Assembly (NCBI RefSeq): GCF_014193675.1
Contig: NZ_BLXZ01000002.1
Coordinates: 558,001-622,000 of the forward strand
Length of the DNA: 64,000 nucleotides
Reading direction: 5' to 3'
From: Geomonas limicola
GTDB lineage: Bacteria > Desulfobacterota > Desulfuromonadia > Geobacterales > Geobacteraceae
Shown: positions 33,806-43,142 of the stretch, one piece after another
Layout: each line of letters begins with the position of its first letter
How positions within the stretch are numbered: the stretch's first letter is position 1
Notes under the pieces: model-generated
The model's database searches: none
What the model was told of the DNA's origin: nothing
What the model saw: the letters and a program-made list of their open reading frames with translations, nothing else
Position numbers and translations under genes: made by a program

Positions 33806-35784
33806 AAGGTATCCGGTTCCGAGCTCTTGAACAGGCTGAAGATCCGCTCTCCGCCCGCCTCCGGGTCAATGTCGCGCAGGGGTTGCCAGCTGCCGGTGAG
33901 CGGCTCCACGATCAGCTCGCCCCCCAGCTTTTCCAAGAGGCGCGCCATCGCCTTCCAGGCCTCGATCTCCTGACCGCCGGGGATCTCGCCGCGCGGGATG
34001 CGGGGGGGCTGGGGGGGCGGCGTCTTTGGTTGTCCGGGGGCCGGCTCGCCGTAGCGGGACTGGGCGTAGTACTTGGCGTCGAGCCCCTTGAGCGGGTACC
34101 CGGGGCGGAAGGCGCGCTCGAAGCGCTGGGCGCGTCCTTCGAAGTTGATGCTGGTCCCCGTCGACTCCATCCAGGTGGTGGTCGGGAGGAAGACGCCGGC
34201 CTTCTGGGAGAGTTCCGTCGCCTGCCAGTCGGCGCAGCCGAGTACGGTGATCCCCTTGAGGTTTGCCACGGGGAGGTCGCTTTCGAAGGCGACGATGCCG
34301 CGCACCTTCCTGGCGGCGAGGAGCTCGTCGAAGGGGCGCGCGCCGTGCTCGCGGGCCACCAGGGCAGCGCCGAAGCCGTTGGGGCCGGGCTGCAGCATCG
34401 CGAGGCGTGCCCCCGTGGCGGCAACGTCGCTCAGCTCCTCACGCGGGGTACGGGTGGCGTGGCAGACCACGATGGCCCGGGAGGCTTGTTCCAGTGGCAC
34501 CTCGGCCAGGGTGGCGGCCTCGATGCAGTCGAAGGGGAGCTGCTGCCCGCTTAAAAGTGCCGGGTCAGCAATCCGGTACACCTTGGTGCCGCCGAGCCAG
34601 GCCTTGCGGATGAAAGGGGCGAGCATCGGTCCCTCGTTCATCAGGTCCACCGACAAGAGCACGATGCAGTCGGCGCTTGCCAGATCCGCTGGCGCCGCCA
34701 CGTTCTCCCCGCTGAGGAGCTCGGTCGCGAGCTGGCTCCCCTTTGCCTCGGCGGGGTCACCATAAAAGCTGAGGCTCGCCGCGTCGAAGTTCGCCACCAG
34801 TTCCCCCAGCATGAGGCACCCCTCCAGGGAGAGCCGCGAGGAGCCGACAAAGGCGAGGCTTTCCGGCCCGTGCACCTCGACGAAGTCGTAGATGCGGGCG
34901 GCCAGGGCGTCGAGCGCGGCCTCGTAGTCGGTCGCTTCCCCGTCCACCCTGGGGGCGCGGGGCCGGGAGGGGTCGTTGATCCCCTTCTTGTCGAAGCGGG
35001 CGCGGTCGCAGATGAACCAGCTGTTCACCTGGTCGTTGCGCCGCCCCACGATCTTGATCACCTCGCGCTGGAAGACCTGCGGCGCCAGGTTGCAGCCGAC
35101 CGAGCAGTGCTGGCAGACCGAGGGGGCGAACTGGTAGTCCCAGTAGCGCGCCCGGAAGCGCCCGGTCTTGTCGGTGAAGACGCCGGTCGGGCAGATGTCC
35201 ACCAGGTTCCCCGAGAAGGGGGACTCGAGCGGCCCGTCCTCGAAGCGGCCGAAGTAGACCCGCCCCGCGCTCCCGGTCACGCCGAAGTCGGTCCCGCCGG
35301 CGTAGTCCTGGTAGAAGCGGACGCAGCGGTAGCACTGGATGCAGCGGTTCATCTCGTGGTAGATGTGCTCGCCCAGGTACTGGTTGCGGTGGGTGCGCTT
35401 GTCACCCTGGTAGCGGCGCCGGCTGTGCCCGCCGGCGATGGTGAAGTCCTGCAGCAGGCACTCGCCCCCCTCGTCGCAGACCGGGCAGTCGTGGGGATGG
35501 TTGATCATGAGCCACTCGATGACCAGGGCGCGCATCTTGAGGGCCTCGGGATCGGTGGTGGAGACCACCATGCCGTCCTGCGCCGGGAGCGAGCAGGACA
35601 TCTGGATCCCCTTCACCGGGCCGTCCAGCATCTTCACGGCGCAGAGCCGGCAGGCGCTCGCCAGCGCCAGGGCGGGGTGGTAGCAGAAGTGCGGGATGGT
35701 GATCCCGACGCTGCGGGCCGCCTCGAGTACGGTGGTTCCCGGTGCCACCTCAACCGGTAAATTGTCGATGATCAGCTTCGGCAT
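33802..35784 (-). CDS. nuoG: NADH-quinone oxidoreductase subunit G
   Basis: A 660-residue protein. The N-terminal 2Fe-2S ferredoxin domain contains IPHFCYHPALALASACRLCA, then a His-coordinated cluster region CPVCDEGGECLLQDF. Further Cys motifs CIQCYRCVRFYQDY and CQHCSVGCNLAP bind 4Fe-4S clusters. The remaining half resembles a degenerate molybdopterin oxidoreductase domain, shorter than in E. coli NuoG, with a Pro-rich linker (PKTPPPQPPRIPRGEIPGG) near the end. It channels electrons from NuoE/F to NuoI. It overlaps nuoH by four bases. Confidence 0.95.
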   Translation of the reverse strand: MPKLIIDNLPVEVAPGTTVLEAARSVGITIPHFCYHPALALASACRLCAVKMLDGPVKGIQMSCSLPAQDGMVVSTTDPEALKMRALVIEWLMINHPHDCPVCDEGGECLLQDFTIAGGHSRRRYQGDKRTHRNQYLGEHIYHEMNRCIQCYRCVRFYQDYAGGTDFGVTGSAGRVYFGRFEDGPLESPFSGNLVDICPTGVFTDKTGRFRARYWDYQFAPSVCQHCSVGCNLAPQVFQREVIKIVGRRNDQVNSWFICDRARFDKKGINDPSRPRAPRVDGEATDYEAALDALAARIYDFVEVHGPESLAFVGSSRLSLEGCLMLGELVANFDAASLSFYGDPAEAKGSQLATELLSGENVAAPADLASADCIVLLSVDLMNEGPMLAPFIRKAWLGGTKVYRIADPALLSGQQLPFDCIEAATLAEVPLEQASRAIVVCHATRTPREELSDVAATGARLAMLQPGPNGFGAALVAREHGARPFDELLAARKVRGIVAFESDLPVANLKGITVLGCADWQATELSQKAGVFLPTTTWMESTGTSINFEGRAQRFERAFRPGYPLKGLDAKYYAQSRYGEPAPGQPKTPPPQPPRIPRGEIPGGQEIEAWKAMARLLEKLGGELIVEPLTGSWQPLRDIDPEAGGERIFSLFKSSEPDTL

Positions 35785-35800
35785 GTAGTTCCTTGCTTCG

Positions 35801-37063
35801 TTACTTGAACGGGCACTTGCGCTGGACGATGTGCTCGCGCAGCTCCGCCTCGAAGTGCCGCAACAGCCCGTCCAGCGGGGCCATGGCCCCCGGCGCCAGG
35901 GCGCAGAAGGTGTAGTTCAGGTACTTCACGTGCTCGCGCAGGATCTCGATGTCCCGCTCCTCGCCGGCACCCGCCTCGATGCGCGTCAGGACCTCCTTCA
36001 CGAAGGGGAGCCCCTCGCGGCACGGGGTGCACCAGCCGCAGGATTCCCGGGCGAAGAAGGTGATCAGGTTCAAGGTGGCGGCCACCAGGCAGCACCCCTC
36101 CTCGAAGACGATGATGGCGCCGGAGCCCAGGCGCGAGCCGACCTTGGCGACGGTGTCGTAGTCCATCGGCACGTCGAGGTGCTCAGGCGTCAGGAACTGG
36201 GTCGAGGCGCCGCCGGGGATGCAGGCCTTGAACTTGGTGCCCGGCTTCATGCCGCCGCAGGGGCCGTCGATGATCTCGCGCAGCGTGGTGCCGGTGGGGA
36301 GTTCCACGCAGACGCGGTTCTTCACGGCGCCGCTGACGCAGAAGAGCTTCATGCCGGCCCCTTCCGCGTTGCGGGCGAGCCCCTTGAACCAGCCGGGACC
36401 CTTGGCGATGATGGCCGGGACGTTGGCGAGCGTCTCCACGTTGTTCACCACGGTCGGTCCGCCCCAGAGTCCCTTGGTGGCGGGGAAGGGGGGCTTGGAG
36501 CGCGGGTTGGGGCGCTTCCCCTCCAGGGCGTTGATGAGTGCGGTCTCCTCGCCGCAGATGTAGCGGCCGGCGGAGAGGTGCAGGTCGATGTCGACCGAGA
36601 ACTCGCTGGCGAGGATCCGTTTCCCTAGAAGTCCCGCTTCCTTCGCCTCGATGAGCCCCTGGGCCAGGTTGTTGGCCGCCTTCTCGTAGCCGCGCCGGAT
36701 GAAGATGAAGGCGTGGCGCACCCCCAGGGCGTAGCAGGCAAGGGTTACCCCCTCGATGAGGCTGTAGGGGTTGTGTTCCAGAAGGACCCGGTCCTTGTAG
36801 GTCCCCGGTTCCATCTCGTCGCAGTTGCAGATGAGCCAGCGCGGGCCGGGGAGGTCGCGCGGCACGAAGGACCACTTGCGGCCGGTGGAGAACCCGGCGC
36901 CGCCGCGGCCGCGCAGCCCGGAGTCGATGACCGCCTGCTGCACCTCGTTCGGCGTCATCTCCGAGATCGCCTTGCGCAGCGCGTTGAAGCCCCCCTCGTC
37001 GCAGTACTCCTTGAAGGTGACCACCCGGCCGGGCCGGTTATGTCTGAAAAGTACCTGTTCCAT
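35801..37063 (-). CDS. nuoF: NADH-quinone oxidoreductase subunit F
   Basis: A 420-residue flavoprotein. The FMN/NADH site is GLRGRGGAGFSTGRKWSFVP, with a later NCDEMEPGTYKDRVLLEHNP. The 4Fe-4S N3 cluster motif is ESCGWCTPCREGLPF. GEETALINALEGKRPNPRSK is the NADH-binding region. It oxidises NADH and passes electrons through FMN to the Fe-S chain. It lies between nuoE and nuoG with spacing below 20 bp, indicating one transcript. Confidence 0.96.
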   Translation of the reverse strand: MEQVLFRHNRPGRVVTFKEYCDEGGFNALRKAISEMTPNEVQQAVIDSGLRGRGGAGFSTGRKWSFVPRDLPGPRWLICNCDEMEPGTYKDRVLLEHNPYSLIEGVTLACYALGVRHAFIFIRRGYEKAANNLAQGLIEAKEAGLLGKRILASEFSVDIDLHLSAGRYICGEETALINALEGKRPNPRSKPPFPATKGLWGGPTVVNNVETLANVPAIIAKGPGWFKGLARNAEGAGMKLFCVSGAVKNRVCVELPTGTTLREIIDGPCGGMKPGTKFKACIPGGASTQFLTPEHLDVPMDYDTVAKVGSRLGSGAIIVFEEGCCLVAATLNLITFFARESCGWCTPCREGLPFVKEVLTRIEAGAGEERDIEILREHVKYLNYTFCALAPGAMAPLDGLLRHFEAELREHIVQRKCPFK

Positions 37064-37072
37064 TGAGCCTTT

Positions 37073-37576
37073 CTATGCCTGTCCCTGGTGCTCCGGAGCC
37101 GCACTGCCGCTTAGGCGCTCGAGCTCCAGTGCCTGGTCGACCAGTTCGGGGGTGAGGTTGTCGTAGATGGTGGAACCGATCGAGATCAAGGGGCCGTCGC
37201 CGCAGCGCCCCATGCAGCAGCAGGGGACCAGGGTGAACTGGCCGTCGGCGGTGGTGCCCCCCACCTCGACGCCGAGCCGCGCCTTCAGGTGGTCCAGGAT
37301 CTTCTCGTAGCCCGCGTTCCAGCAGGAGATCGAGTCGCAGATGTGGATCATCTTGTTCCCTACCGGGCGCCGGTAGATCATCTCGTAGAAGGTGGCCAGT
37401 TCCTCGACCTGCAGGCGCGACAGCCCGAGGATCTCGGCGGCCTCCCCGACGGCCTCGTCGGTGAGCCAGCCGTAGTGGAACTGCAGGTCCTTCATGACGT
37501 CGACCGCAGCCTCGCGCGCGCTGAAGGCGTGGGCGACGCGTGCTTCGAGGGTTTTTTTCAATTGCTCAGGGATCAT
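37073..37576 (-). CDS. nuoE: NADH-quinone oxidoreductase subunit E
   Basis: A 167-residue protein starting MIPEQLKKTLEARVAHAFSA at ATG 37576; the much longer open frame upstream is antisense noise over nuoBCD. The thioredoxin-like 2Fe-2S domain is shown by IHICDSISCWNAGYEKILDH and LVPCCCMGRCGDGPLISIGS, holding the four Cys ligands of cluster N1a. Together with NuoF it forms the NADH dehydrogenase module. It is 30 bp downstream of nuoBCD and 9 bp before nuoF. Confidence 0.95.
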   Translation of the reverse strand: MIPEQLKKTLEARVAHAFSAREAAVDVMKDLQFHYGWLTDEAVGEAAEILGLSRLQVEELATFYEMIYRRPVGNKMIHICDSISCWNAGYEKILDHLKARLGVEVGGTTADGQFTLVPCCCMGRCGDGPLISIGSTIYDNLTPELVDQALELERLSGSAAPEHQGQA

Positions 37577-37605
37577 GCCGTGCTGCACTCCGTTGTCTTC
37601 ATTGT

Positions 37606-39990
37606 CTAGCGGTCCAGGTCCGAGAGGACGAAATCCAGCGAACCCAAAATGGCCAGGAAGTCCGCCACCATCCACCCCTTGCTCAACACGGGGAGGCTCT
37701 GGATGTGGGCGAAGGTCGGGGTCCTGATGCGCATCCGGTAGGGGATGTGGATCCCGTCGGAAACGGCGAAATAGCCTACCTCCCCCTTGGGCCCCTCGAT
37801 CGGCGCGTAGCACTCCCCTTTGGGGGGCGACATGCCGCGGGTGGTGTTCACGAAATGGTGGATGAGCGACTCTATGTCGTTCAGGGTGTCGCGCTTTTGC
37901 GGCAGCGTGTAGCGGTAGTCCTCGGAGATCCAGCGTCCGGCCGGCATCCCGTCGGCCGCCTGGCGCACGATCCTGAGCGACTGGCGCATCTCCTCCATGC
38001 GCACCAGGTAGCGCGAGAAGCAGTCCCCGCCGCTGGCGGTGGCGACCTCGAAGTCGAAGCGCTGGTAGCCGCCGTAGGGCATCACCTTGCGCAGGTCCCA
38101 GGCGAGGCCGCAGGCGCGCAGGTTGGGTCCGGTGATCCCCCACTCGATGGCCTGGTCCACGGTGATCGCGGAAACCCCTTCCAGGCGGGCCCGGAAGATC
38201 GGGTTGCCGGTCAAGAGCCGCTCGTACTCGTCGATGCGCGGCGGCAGCCAGGCCAGCACGTCGTTCACCTTCTCGAGCCACCCCTCGGGGAGGTCGTCGG
38301 CCACGCCGCCGATCCGGAACCAGGCGGGGTGCATGCGCCCGCCGGTCACGCTCTCGATGACGCTGAAGATCTTTTCGCGGTCGGTGAAGGTGTAGAAAAC
38401 CGGGGTCATGGCGCCGATGTCGGCGGCGAAGGTGCCCAGCCAGACCAGGTGGTTCGCGATGCGGAACAGCTCGCAGAGCATGACCCGGATGTACTGGGCG
38501 CGCTCGGGGATCTGGACGCCGCAGAGTTTTTCCACCGAGTTCAGGTAGGCCATGTTGTTCTGCACGCCGCCTAAGTAGTCGACCCGGTCGGTGTACGGGA
38601 TGTACTGGTGCCAGTTCTGGCGCTCGCCGATCTTCTCGGCGCCCCGGTGGTGGTACCCCATCTCGGTGTGCAGGTCGACGATCTCCTCGCCGGAGAGCTT
38701 CAATACGAAGCGGACCACGCCGTGGGTTCCCGGGTGCTGCGGGCCGAGGTTCAAGAGGAGGGTCTCCTCGTCCACCCGCTCGAAGAGGTCGCTCGCCGGA
38801 ACGACCAGCTGGCGGCGCGCATCCTCGACGGTGTAGGGGGGGAGCTCGGTGGCGCGCGAAGGGTGCTCCTTGCGCAGCGGGTGCCCCTGCCAGTCGGCCG
38901 GCATGAGGATGCGGGTCAGGTTCGGGTGGCCTGCAAAGCGCAGCCCGAACATGTCGTAGACCTCGCGCTCGTACCAGTTGGCCACCGGGAAGACCGGCGT
39001 GACAGTTGGGAGTTCCGGGTACTCACCCTCGAGCTCGGTCTTGACCCGGACCCTGCCCGGGACGTCGAACGAGGTCAGGTGGTAGTTGACGGTGAAATCC
39101 TTGTAGCAGGCGCGGTCGCGGCGGCAGGACTCGTCGACGCAGCCGATGTCCTCCAGGCGGCGGAAGGCCCCCTTGGGACGGTTCTTGAGGTGCGCCAGCA
39201 ACTCGGGCACCAGCTGCGGCTCGACGCGCAGGGTCTGCATGTCGCGGGCCTCGGGATCGATGCGGACCCGGTCCCCGAAGCGCTCCTGCAGCTCGGCGCC
39301 GAGATCGTAGTCGGGGAATTCCAGCCTGGGCTGGGAGGGGCGCCAGATCTCGTCGGAGCGCGGTGCGGCGAAGTTGGGGTGCTGCATCGCGGTGCCGCGG
39401 ATGGCGACCCCCTCCATCCCCGGTCCGCGGGTGTCGCGCGACTTGGTGAGGGTGTCGATGAGGATCGGGGCGCAGGTCCCCTGGGTCCCCCCTTGCATGC
39501 GCAGCACCGGGCGGGCCGGCCGCTCTTCGCTCCTGATCTTCTTCTGCAGGAGCATGAGCCCTTCCAGGAAGGATTCCGGGCGCGGCGGGCACCCCGGGAT
39601 GTAGACATCCACCGGGAGGATCTGGTTTACCCCCTGGACCACCGAGTAGACGTCGTACATGCCGCCGGAGTTGGCGCAGCTCCCCATCGAGATGACCCAC
39701 TTGGGCTCGGCCATCTGGTCGTAGAGCCTGAGGATGCTGGGGGCCATCTTCTTGAAGACGGTGCCGGCGATTACCATGAGATCGGCTTCGCGGGGGGTTC
39801 CGCGCAGCACCTCCGCGCCGAAGCGGGAGATGTCGTAGCGGGAGGTAAACGAGGTCATCATTTCGACGAAACAGCAGGAGAGGCCGAAGAACATCGGCCA
39901 GAGGGAGTTCGCTCTCCCCCAGTTGATCATGTCGTCGAGGGAGGCGAGCAGCACATTATCGGGTATTTTCTCGTCTTCCGTTTGGCTCAA
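37606..39990 (-). CDS. nuoBCD: NuoB-NuoC-NuoD triple fusion
   Basis: A 794-residue polypeptide that joins three complex I subunits. Residues about 1-180 are NuoB ([40 protein letters not shown] and [15 protein letters not shown], holding cluster N2). Residues about 225-385 are NuoC ([20 protein letters not shown] and [11 protein letters not shown]). Residues about 405-794 are NuoD ([39 protein letters not shown] and [11 protein letters not shown] at the end). All three form the quinone-reducing core. NuoCD fusions are common; inclusion of NuoB is rarer and known in Geobacter-type bacteria. No internal stop or frameshift is seen. Confidence 0.95.
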   Translation of the reverse strand: MSQTEDEKIPDNVLLASLDDMINWGRANSLWPMFFGLSCCFVEMMTSFTSRYDISRFGAEVLRGTPREADLMVIAGTVFKKMAPSILRLYDQMAEPKWVISMGSCANSGGMYDVYSVVQGVNQILPVDVYIPGCPPRPESFLEGLMLLQKKIRSEERPARPVLRMQGGTQGTCAPILIDTLTKSRDTRGPGMEGVAIRGTAMQHPNFAAPRSDEIWRPSQPRLEFPDYDLGAELQERFGDRVRIDPEARDMQTLRVEPQLVPELLAHLKNRPKGAFRRLEDIGCVDESCRRDRACYKDFTVNYHLTSFDVPGRVRVKTELEGEYPELPTVTPVFPVANWYEREVYDMFGLRFAGHPNLTRILMPADWQGHPLRKEHPSRATELPPYTVEDARRQLVVPASDLFERVDEETLLLNLGPQHPGTHGVVRFVLKLSGEEIVDLHTEMGYHHRGAEKIGERQNWHQYIPYTDRVDYLGGVQNNMAYLNSVEKLCGVQIPERAQYIRVMLCELFRIANHLVWLGTFAADIGAMTPVFYTFTDREKIFSVIESVTGGRMHPAWFRIGGVADDLPEGWLEKVNDVLAWLPPRIDEYERLLTGNPIFRARLEGVSAITVDQAIEWGITGPNLRACGLAWDLRKVMPYGGYQRFDFEVATASGGDCFSRYLVRMEEMRQSLRIVRQAADGMPAGRWISEDYRYTLPQKRDTLNDIESLIHHFVNTTRGMSPPKGECYAPIEGPKGEVGYFAVSDGIHIPYRMRIRTPTFAHIQSLPVLSKGWMVADFLAILGSLDFVLSDLDR

Positions 39991-40080
39991 AGCTGCTCCA
40001 CGGGAAAATCAGGTTGAGGTTGATTGGTTGAGGTTGTGAAAGGGTGGTAACGGGTCGTACAGGTTCCTATCGGCTGGCGT

Positions 40081-40497
40081 TCACTCAACCTTAACTTTGG
40101 CTTCAACCTGTTTCTTCATCGCCGTGGGTCCCCAGTCGAGACCGCCCTTGATCCAGAGCCAGACGAGCCCCAGCAACAGGACCACGATGAAGATGGTGAT
40201 GTGGATCATCCCCTGGATGCCCAGGAGGTCCCAGGCGGTGGCCCAGGTGTAGATGAAGGCACCCTCGACGTCGAAGACTATGAAGAAAATGGCGATGAGA
40301 TAGAAGGGGACCTGCGAGGCGTGGCGGGCACTGCCGCTCGGGACGATACCGGATTCGTAGGGGATCCCTTTATCCGGGGAGTCCTTGCCGGAGCCCAGGT
40401 AGTAGGCTGCCGCGAGCAGGGCAAAGATGAGGGCCACCGCGATGAAGGTGTAGATGGCAAGCGGGAGAAACTCTACTTGCTGTGCGGTGACTGGCAT
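40081..40497 (-). CDS. nuoA: NADH-quinone oxidoreductase subunit A
   Basis: A 138-residue protein starting MPVTAQQVEFLPLAIYTFIA at ATG 40497 after GGAAGG. There are three transmembrane helices and the conserved loop DKGIPYESGIVPSGSARHAS, then VPFYLIAIFFIVFDVEGAFI with the family Asp/Glu. It is the first gene of the operon and caps the quinone channel with NuoH and NuoJ. The Lys-rich C-terminus (KKQVEAKVKVE) is not conserved. Confidence 0.95.
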   Translation of the reverse strand: MPVTAQQVEFLPLAIYTFIAVALIFALLAAAYYLGSGKDSPDKGIPYESGIVPSGSARHASQVPFYLIAIFFIVFDVEGAFIYTWATAWDLLGIQGMIHITIFIVVLLLGLVWLWIKGGLDWGPTAMKKQVEAKVKVE

Positions 40498-40541
40498 GGT
40501 GAACCTTCCAATGAGAAAGTAGTCCGTCCGATACCCGTATA

Positions 40542-40569
40542 AATCTAGCGTAGAGGCTGGCGAAGTCAA
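40542..40569 (-). promoter_or_regulatory. promoter of the nuo operon
   Basis: On the minus strand TTGACT (40569-40564), a 16-bp spacer and TAGATT (40547-40542), with transcription expected about 37 nt before the nuoA ATG. Confidence 0.5.
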
Positions 40570-40587
40570 TTCGCGCGAACTGCAGCG

Positions 40588-40603
40588 GTTGAATTAATTT
40601 AAC
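40588..40603. promoter_or_regulatory. possible operator upstream of the nuo promoter
   Basis: Near-palindrome GTTGAATTAATTTAAC (seven of eight positions symmetric), about 20 bp upstream of the -35 box. It could be a regulator site; nothing else supports it. Confidence 0.3.
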
Positions 40604-40636
40604 TTATAATGAACCTCGGTGATTTCGCGTAGCTCT

Positions 40637-41827
40637 TTAGGTCGCGAGAATCTTGTTTTTCAGAATCAGGATCTCGAAGGCGAGCGAGACCTTGCCCAGG
40701 AGTTTCAGCAGTTCGTGAGTCTCGCGGTCCAGCGGTTTCGACCCGCCTTCCACGTAGAGGATCGCCACCACCCGCCCCATCATGACCAGCGGGGCCAGGA
40801 ACTGGTTCAGCGAGGGAGCCACGCCGAGTGCGGTGAGCATCGTGCTGTTGCAGGGGGTGAGCGGGAACGAGCCGAAGTAGTGGGTCTTACTCTCCACAAC
40901 CGTGCGCAGCACGGAGGGTTCCTGGAGCGCGATGGAGAGCCTCTCGACCTCGGGGAGCGGCTTGCCACCCGCGTGGGCCACCCAGCCGTTCACCCGGTCT
41001 CCCTTGACCAGGAAGAGGGCGGCGCGGCTGTACTGGCGCCCCAGGTAGCCGACCACCACTTCGCCGATGCTCTGCCGGTCCGGCGCCTCGGTGAGCCCGC
41101 GCAGCAGACCCTCCAGGGAGAAATCCGGTTCCGCGGCGACCGGGGCCTGCCAGGAGGCGACCGCCGGGGTGAACGGCTCGGCACCGAGTCCCTCCAGGTC
41201 GGAAAAGGTTTCCACCTCTTCCAGTGGGGCGAGTTCAAAGATATCGATCTCTTCCGGCTCGGCCTGCGCTCGGGGGGCCGCTGCCGGTGCCGGCTGGGGT
41301 ACCGCGGCGGCTTGGGCGGCAGGCGCTGCGGCCGGACTCGCCTGGGGGGTGAGGCGGTTGCGGGCCCGGCCCCCGCCGGCGACCGAGATGTAGCGCAACT
41401 CGCGCCGCACCCGGTAGTACTTCTCCAGGGCGCTCACGATGCGCAGCTCGGGTGCGATGTGCGGCACCACGATGTAGCCGGTGGCAAAGGAGATTTCGTC
41501 GATGGCGGCGAAGTCGAAGGGGTCGGCCATGGCCAGGGCGAGCTTGCGGTTGGTGAGGGAAAGCGGGATGACGCGGTACTTCTTGGCGACCTCGTCGGTG
41601 ATCACCTGGATGACCTGCGGCGGGATCTCGAGGAACTGCTCCGGGCGGGCATAGGGGACGCCGGTCTTGCGCCCGAGGTACATGGCCAGTTCGTTTTCGT
41701 CCAGAAGCCCCATTTCGACCAAATTGGTGCCGAAACGGCCGCCGAAGATCGCCTGACCTTTCAGCGTCTCCTCGACATCAGCCGAGCTGAGCTTCCCTTC
41801 GCGAACCAGCAATTCTCCGAGCTTCAC
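40637..41827 (-). CDS. MshEN/T2SSE-N domain protein with GAF-like C-terminus
   Basis: A 396-residue cytoplasmic protein. Residues about 1-145 match the N-terminal domain of type II secretion/type IV pilus ATPases (MKLGELLVREGKLSSADVEE, then LAMADPFDFAAIDEISFATG). An Ala/Pro-rich disordered linker (about residues 150-210) leads to a C-terminal domain (YSRAALFLVKGDRVNGWVAH, LNQFLAPLVMMGRVVAILYV) that resembles GAF-type sensor domains. No ATPase domain or Walker motif is present. MshEN domains of related proteins bind cyclic di-GMP, so this may be a c-di-GMP or small-ligand responsive adaptor. A good promoter lies upstream. Confidence 0.75.
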   Translation of the reverse strand: MKLGELLVREGKLSSADVEETLKGQAIFGGRFGTNLVEMGLLDENELAMYLGRKTGVPYARPEQFLEIPPQVIQVITDEVAKKYRVIPLSLTNRKLALAMADPFDFAAIDEISFATGYIVVPHIAPELRIVSALEKYYRVRRELRYISVAGGGRARNRLTPQASPAAAPAAQAAAVPQPAPAAAPRAQAEPEEIDIFELAPLEEVETFSDLEGLGAEPFTPAVASWQAPVAAEPDFSLEGLLRGLTEAPDRQSIGEVVVGYLGRQYSRAALFLVKGDRVNGWVAHAGGKPLPEVERLSIALQEPSVLRTVVESKTHYFGSFPLTPCNSTMLTALGVAPSLNQFLAPLVMMGRVVAILYVEGGSKPLDRETHELLKLLGKVSLAFEILILKNKILAT

Positions 41828-41897
41828 CGAATGACCTCCTGCGGCAGGTGCCCCGCAACCGGTGCCGGCATGATTACAGTTTCATAACAACGGCGTT

Positions 41898-41926
41898 AAT
41901 TTAGAATTCCCTGAGACTGTTGTCAA
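41898..41926 (-). promoter_or_regulatory. sigma70-like promoter of the MshEN gene
   Basis: On the minus strand TTGACA (41926-41921), exactly 17 bp, TAAATT (41903-41898). The -35 is perfect and the -10 matches four of six. Confidence 0.6.
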
Positions 41927-42026
41927 CAGCCAATTGGAGCTCCCACGAATATCTGCAAAACCTGACCCGCGGGGGTGTTTCCCGGGGGGCGTAGAGCGTC
42001 ACCAAACCGGCGCCTCCCGACGGTTT

Positions 42027-42599
42027 TCAGCTCACCTCGGTGACCTCGAACTCCTTCAGGTCCCGCCCCTTCCCCAGTTCCACCGTCTCCCCCACGCTCT
42101 TGCCGATCAAGTCCCGCCCCAAGGGGGAGTTCGGGGTGATGACCAGCACCTCGCTCCCCTCCAGGTCGAGTTTCATCCCCCCTTCGGCTGGCCCTATGAA
42201 GACCGTGCGGGTCTCGCCGTCGTTCGCCTCCAGGGTCACCAGTGCGGTGAGCCGGATGGCGTCCTCCTCGGAGAACTGCTGGAGTGCCAGGTTGCGGTAG
42301 GCGTGCAGGGCGGACTTGATCTCCTGCGCCCGGTTCGCCTGCCCCTGTGCGAGGTAGGAAGCCTCCAGGCTCAGCGTGTCGTACTTGTTGTCGGGGATGT
42401 TTTCTTCGTGAATGGCCGCCTCGTGTGCGGCCTTGGCGGCTGCCGAGAAGAGCGCCAGGTCCGCGGCGAGACGGCTTATGATGAGACGATGGATCCTCTG
42501 CTTGCGTGTTGTTGCGATGGTGCACCTGCCTTGACTGTGTGAGTAATCCGCCCGGCGAGCGAGAGCGGGATAATATACCGATCCCGGCCCGAATGTCAT
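42027..42599 (-). CDS. GreA/GreB-family transcription elongation factor
   Basis: The C-terminal 150 residues match the Gre family: an N-terminal coiled coil (HEENIPDNKYDTLSLEASYL, AQGQANRAQEIKSALHAYRN) with acidic tip residues, and a C-terminal FKBP-like domain (EVLVITPNSPLGRDLIGKSV, GETVELGKGRDLKEFEVTEV). Gre factors rescue stalled RNA polymerase by stimulating transcript cleavage. The only canonical start is ATG 42599, but it gives a 27-residue non-conserved extension and falls in what appears to be the promoter. An ATC at 42518 with an upstream GGCAGG would give a normal 163-residue protein. Confidence 0.75.
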   Translation of the reverse strand: MTFGPGSVYYPALARRADYSHSQGRCTIATTRKQRIHRLIISRLAADLALFSAAAKAAHEAAIHEENIPDNKYDTLSLEASYLAQGQANRAQEIKSALHAYRNLALQQFSEEDAIRLTALVTLEANDGETRTVFIGPAEGGMKLDLEGSEVLVITPNSPLGRDLIGKSVGETVELGKGRDLKEFEVTEVS

Positions 42600-42770
42600 C
42601 CTCCAATTCCACCGGTCGAGGCGACTGGGGCAGCTGTGCCTGGCGGCATTACGTAATACTTAGAGACTGCAAAACTTCCTGTAGATTTTCCCGTTGCAGG
42701 CATACAATGAGAGATGGGAGAACATCAAGAGAGGGCGCTGTGAGTGACGTTGACCCAAAGGAGGTTGGAT

Positions 42771-43142
42771 ATGCAAGGTTACGAATTGGTAAAGGCTATC
42801 GAGAACGAGAAGAAAACCCATGCCGACCGGATCTTCATCAAGTGGTGGCGTAACGAGGAGGACTTCATCGACTTCGACCTGGTGAGCCGATTTCTGGACA
42901 ACCTGAACTATTCCAGCCAGATCTCCGGCTTCGAGCTGATCGACCAGGACGAGATGTGGAAGACGGTGGAGCGCCGCTCCAACGGCAAGGCCAAAAAGGT
43001 AGAGCGGGACGGCGAGTACAAGGTGCTCTGGACCCCGCCCAAGCATGGGGAGACCGAGATCACCTGCACCGAGTGCCCCTACACCCCCGATACCCTGCTG
43101 AAGATTCTCGACGCGGAGACCAACGACAACTTCATCGACTGA
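42771..43142 (+). CDS. conserved hypothetical protein with CxxCP motif
   Basis: A 123-residue soluble, acidic/basic protein starting at ATG 42771 after a perfect AAAGGAGG. An earlier in-frame start has no ribosome binding site. The sequence begins MQGYELVKAIENEKKTHADR, has a conserved-looking FIKWWRNEEDFIDFDLVSRF and ends with CTECPYTPDTLLKILDAETN. The CxxCP pair could bind a metal, but a single pair is weak evidence. I do not recognise the family. It sits alone, converging on the bcp gene with a hairpin between. Confidence 0.65.
   Translation: MQGYELVKAIENEKKTHADRIFIKWWRNEEDFIDFDLVSRFLDNLNYSSQISGFELIDQDEMWKTVERRSNGKAKKVERDGEYKVLWTPPKHGETEITCTECPYTPDTLLKILDAETNDNFID

Noticed and set aside
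37073-38281. Longer nuoE reading frame upstream of 37576
   Set aside because: The extra 235 codons overlap nuoBCD in another frame and have no similarity to NuoE. The ATG at 37576 gives the normal family length.
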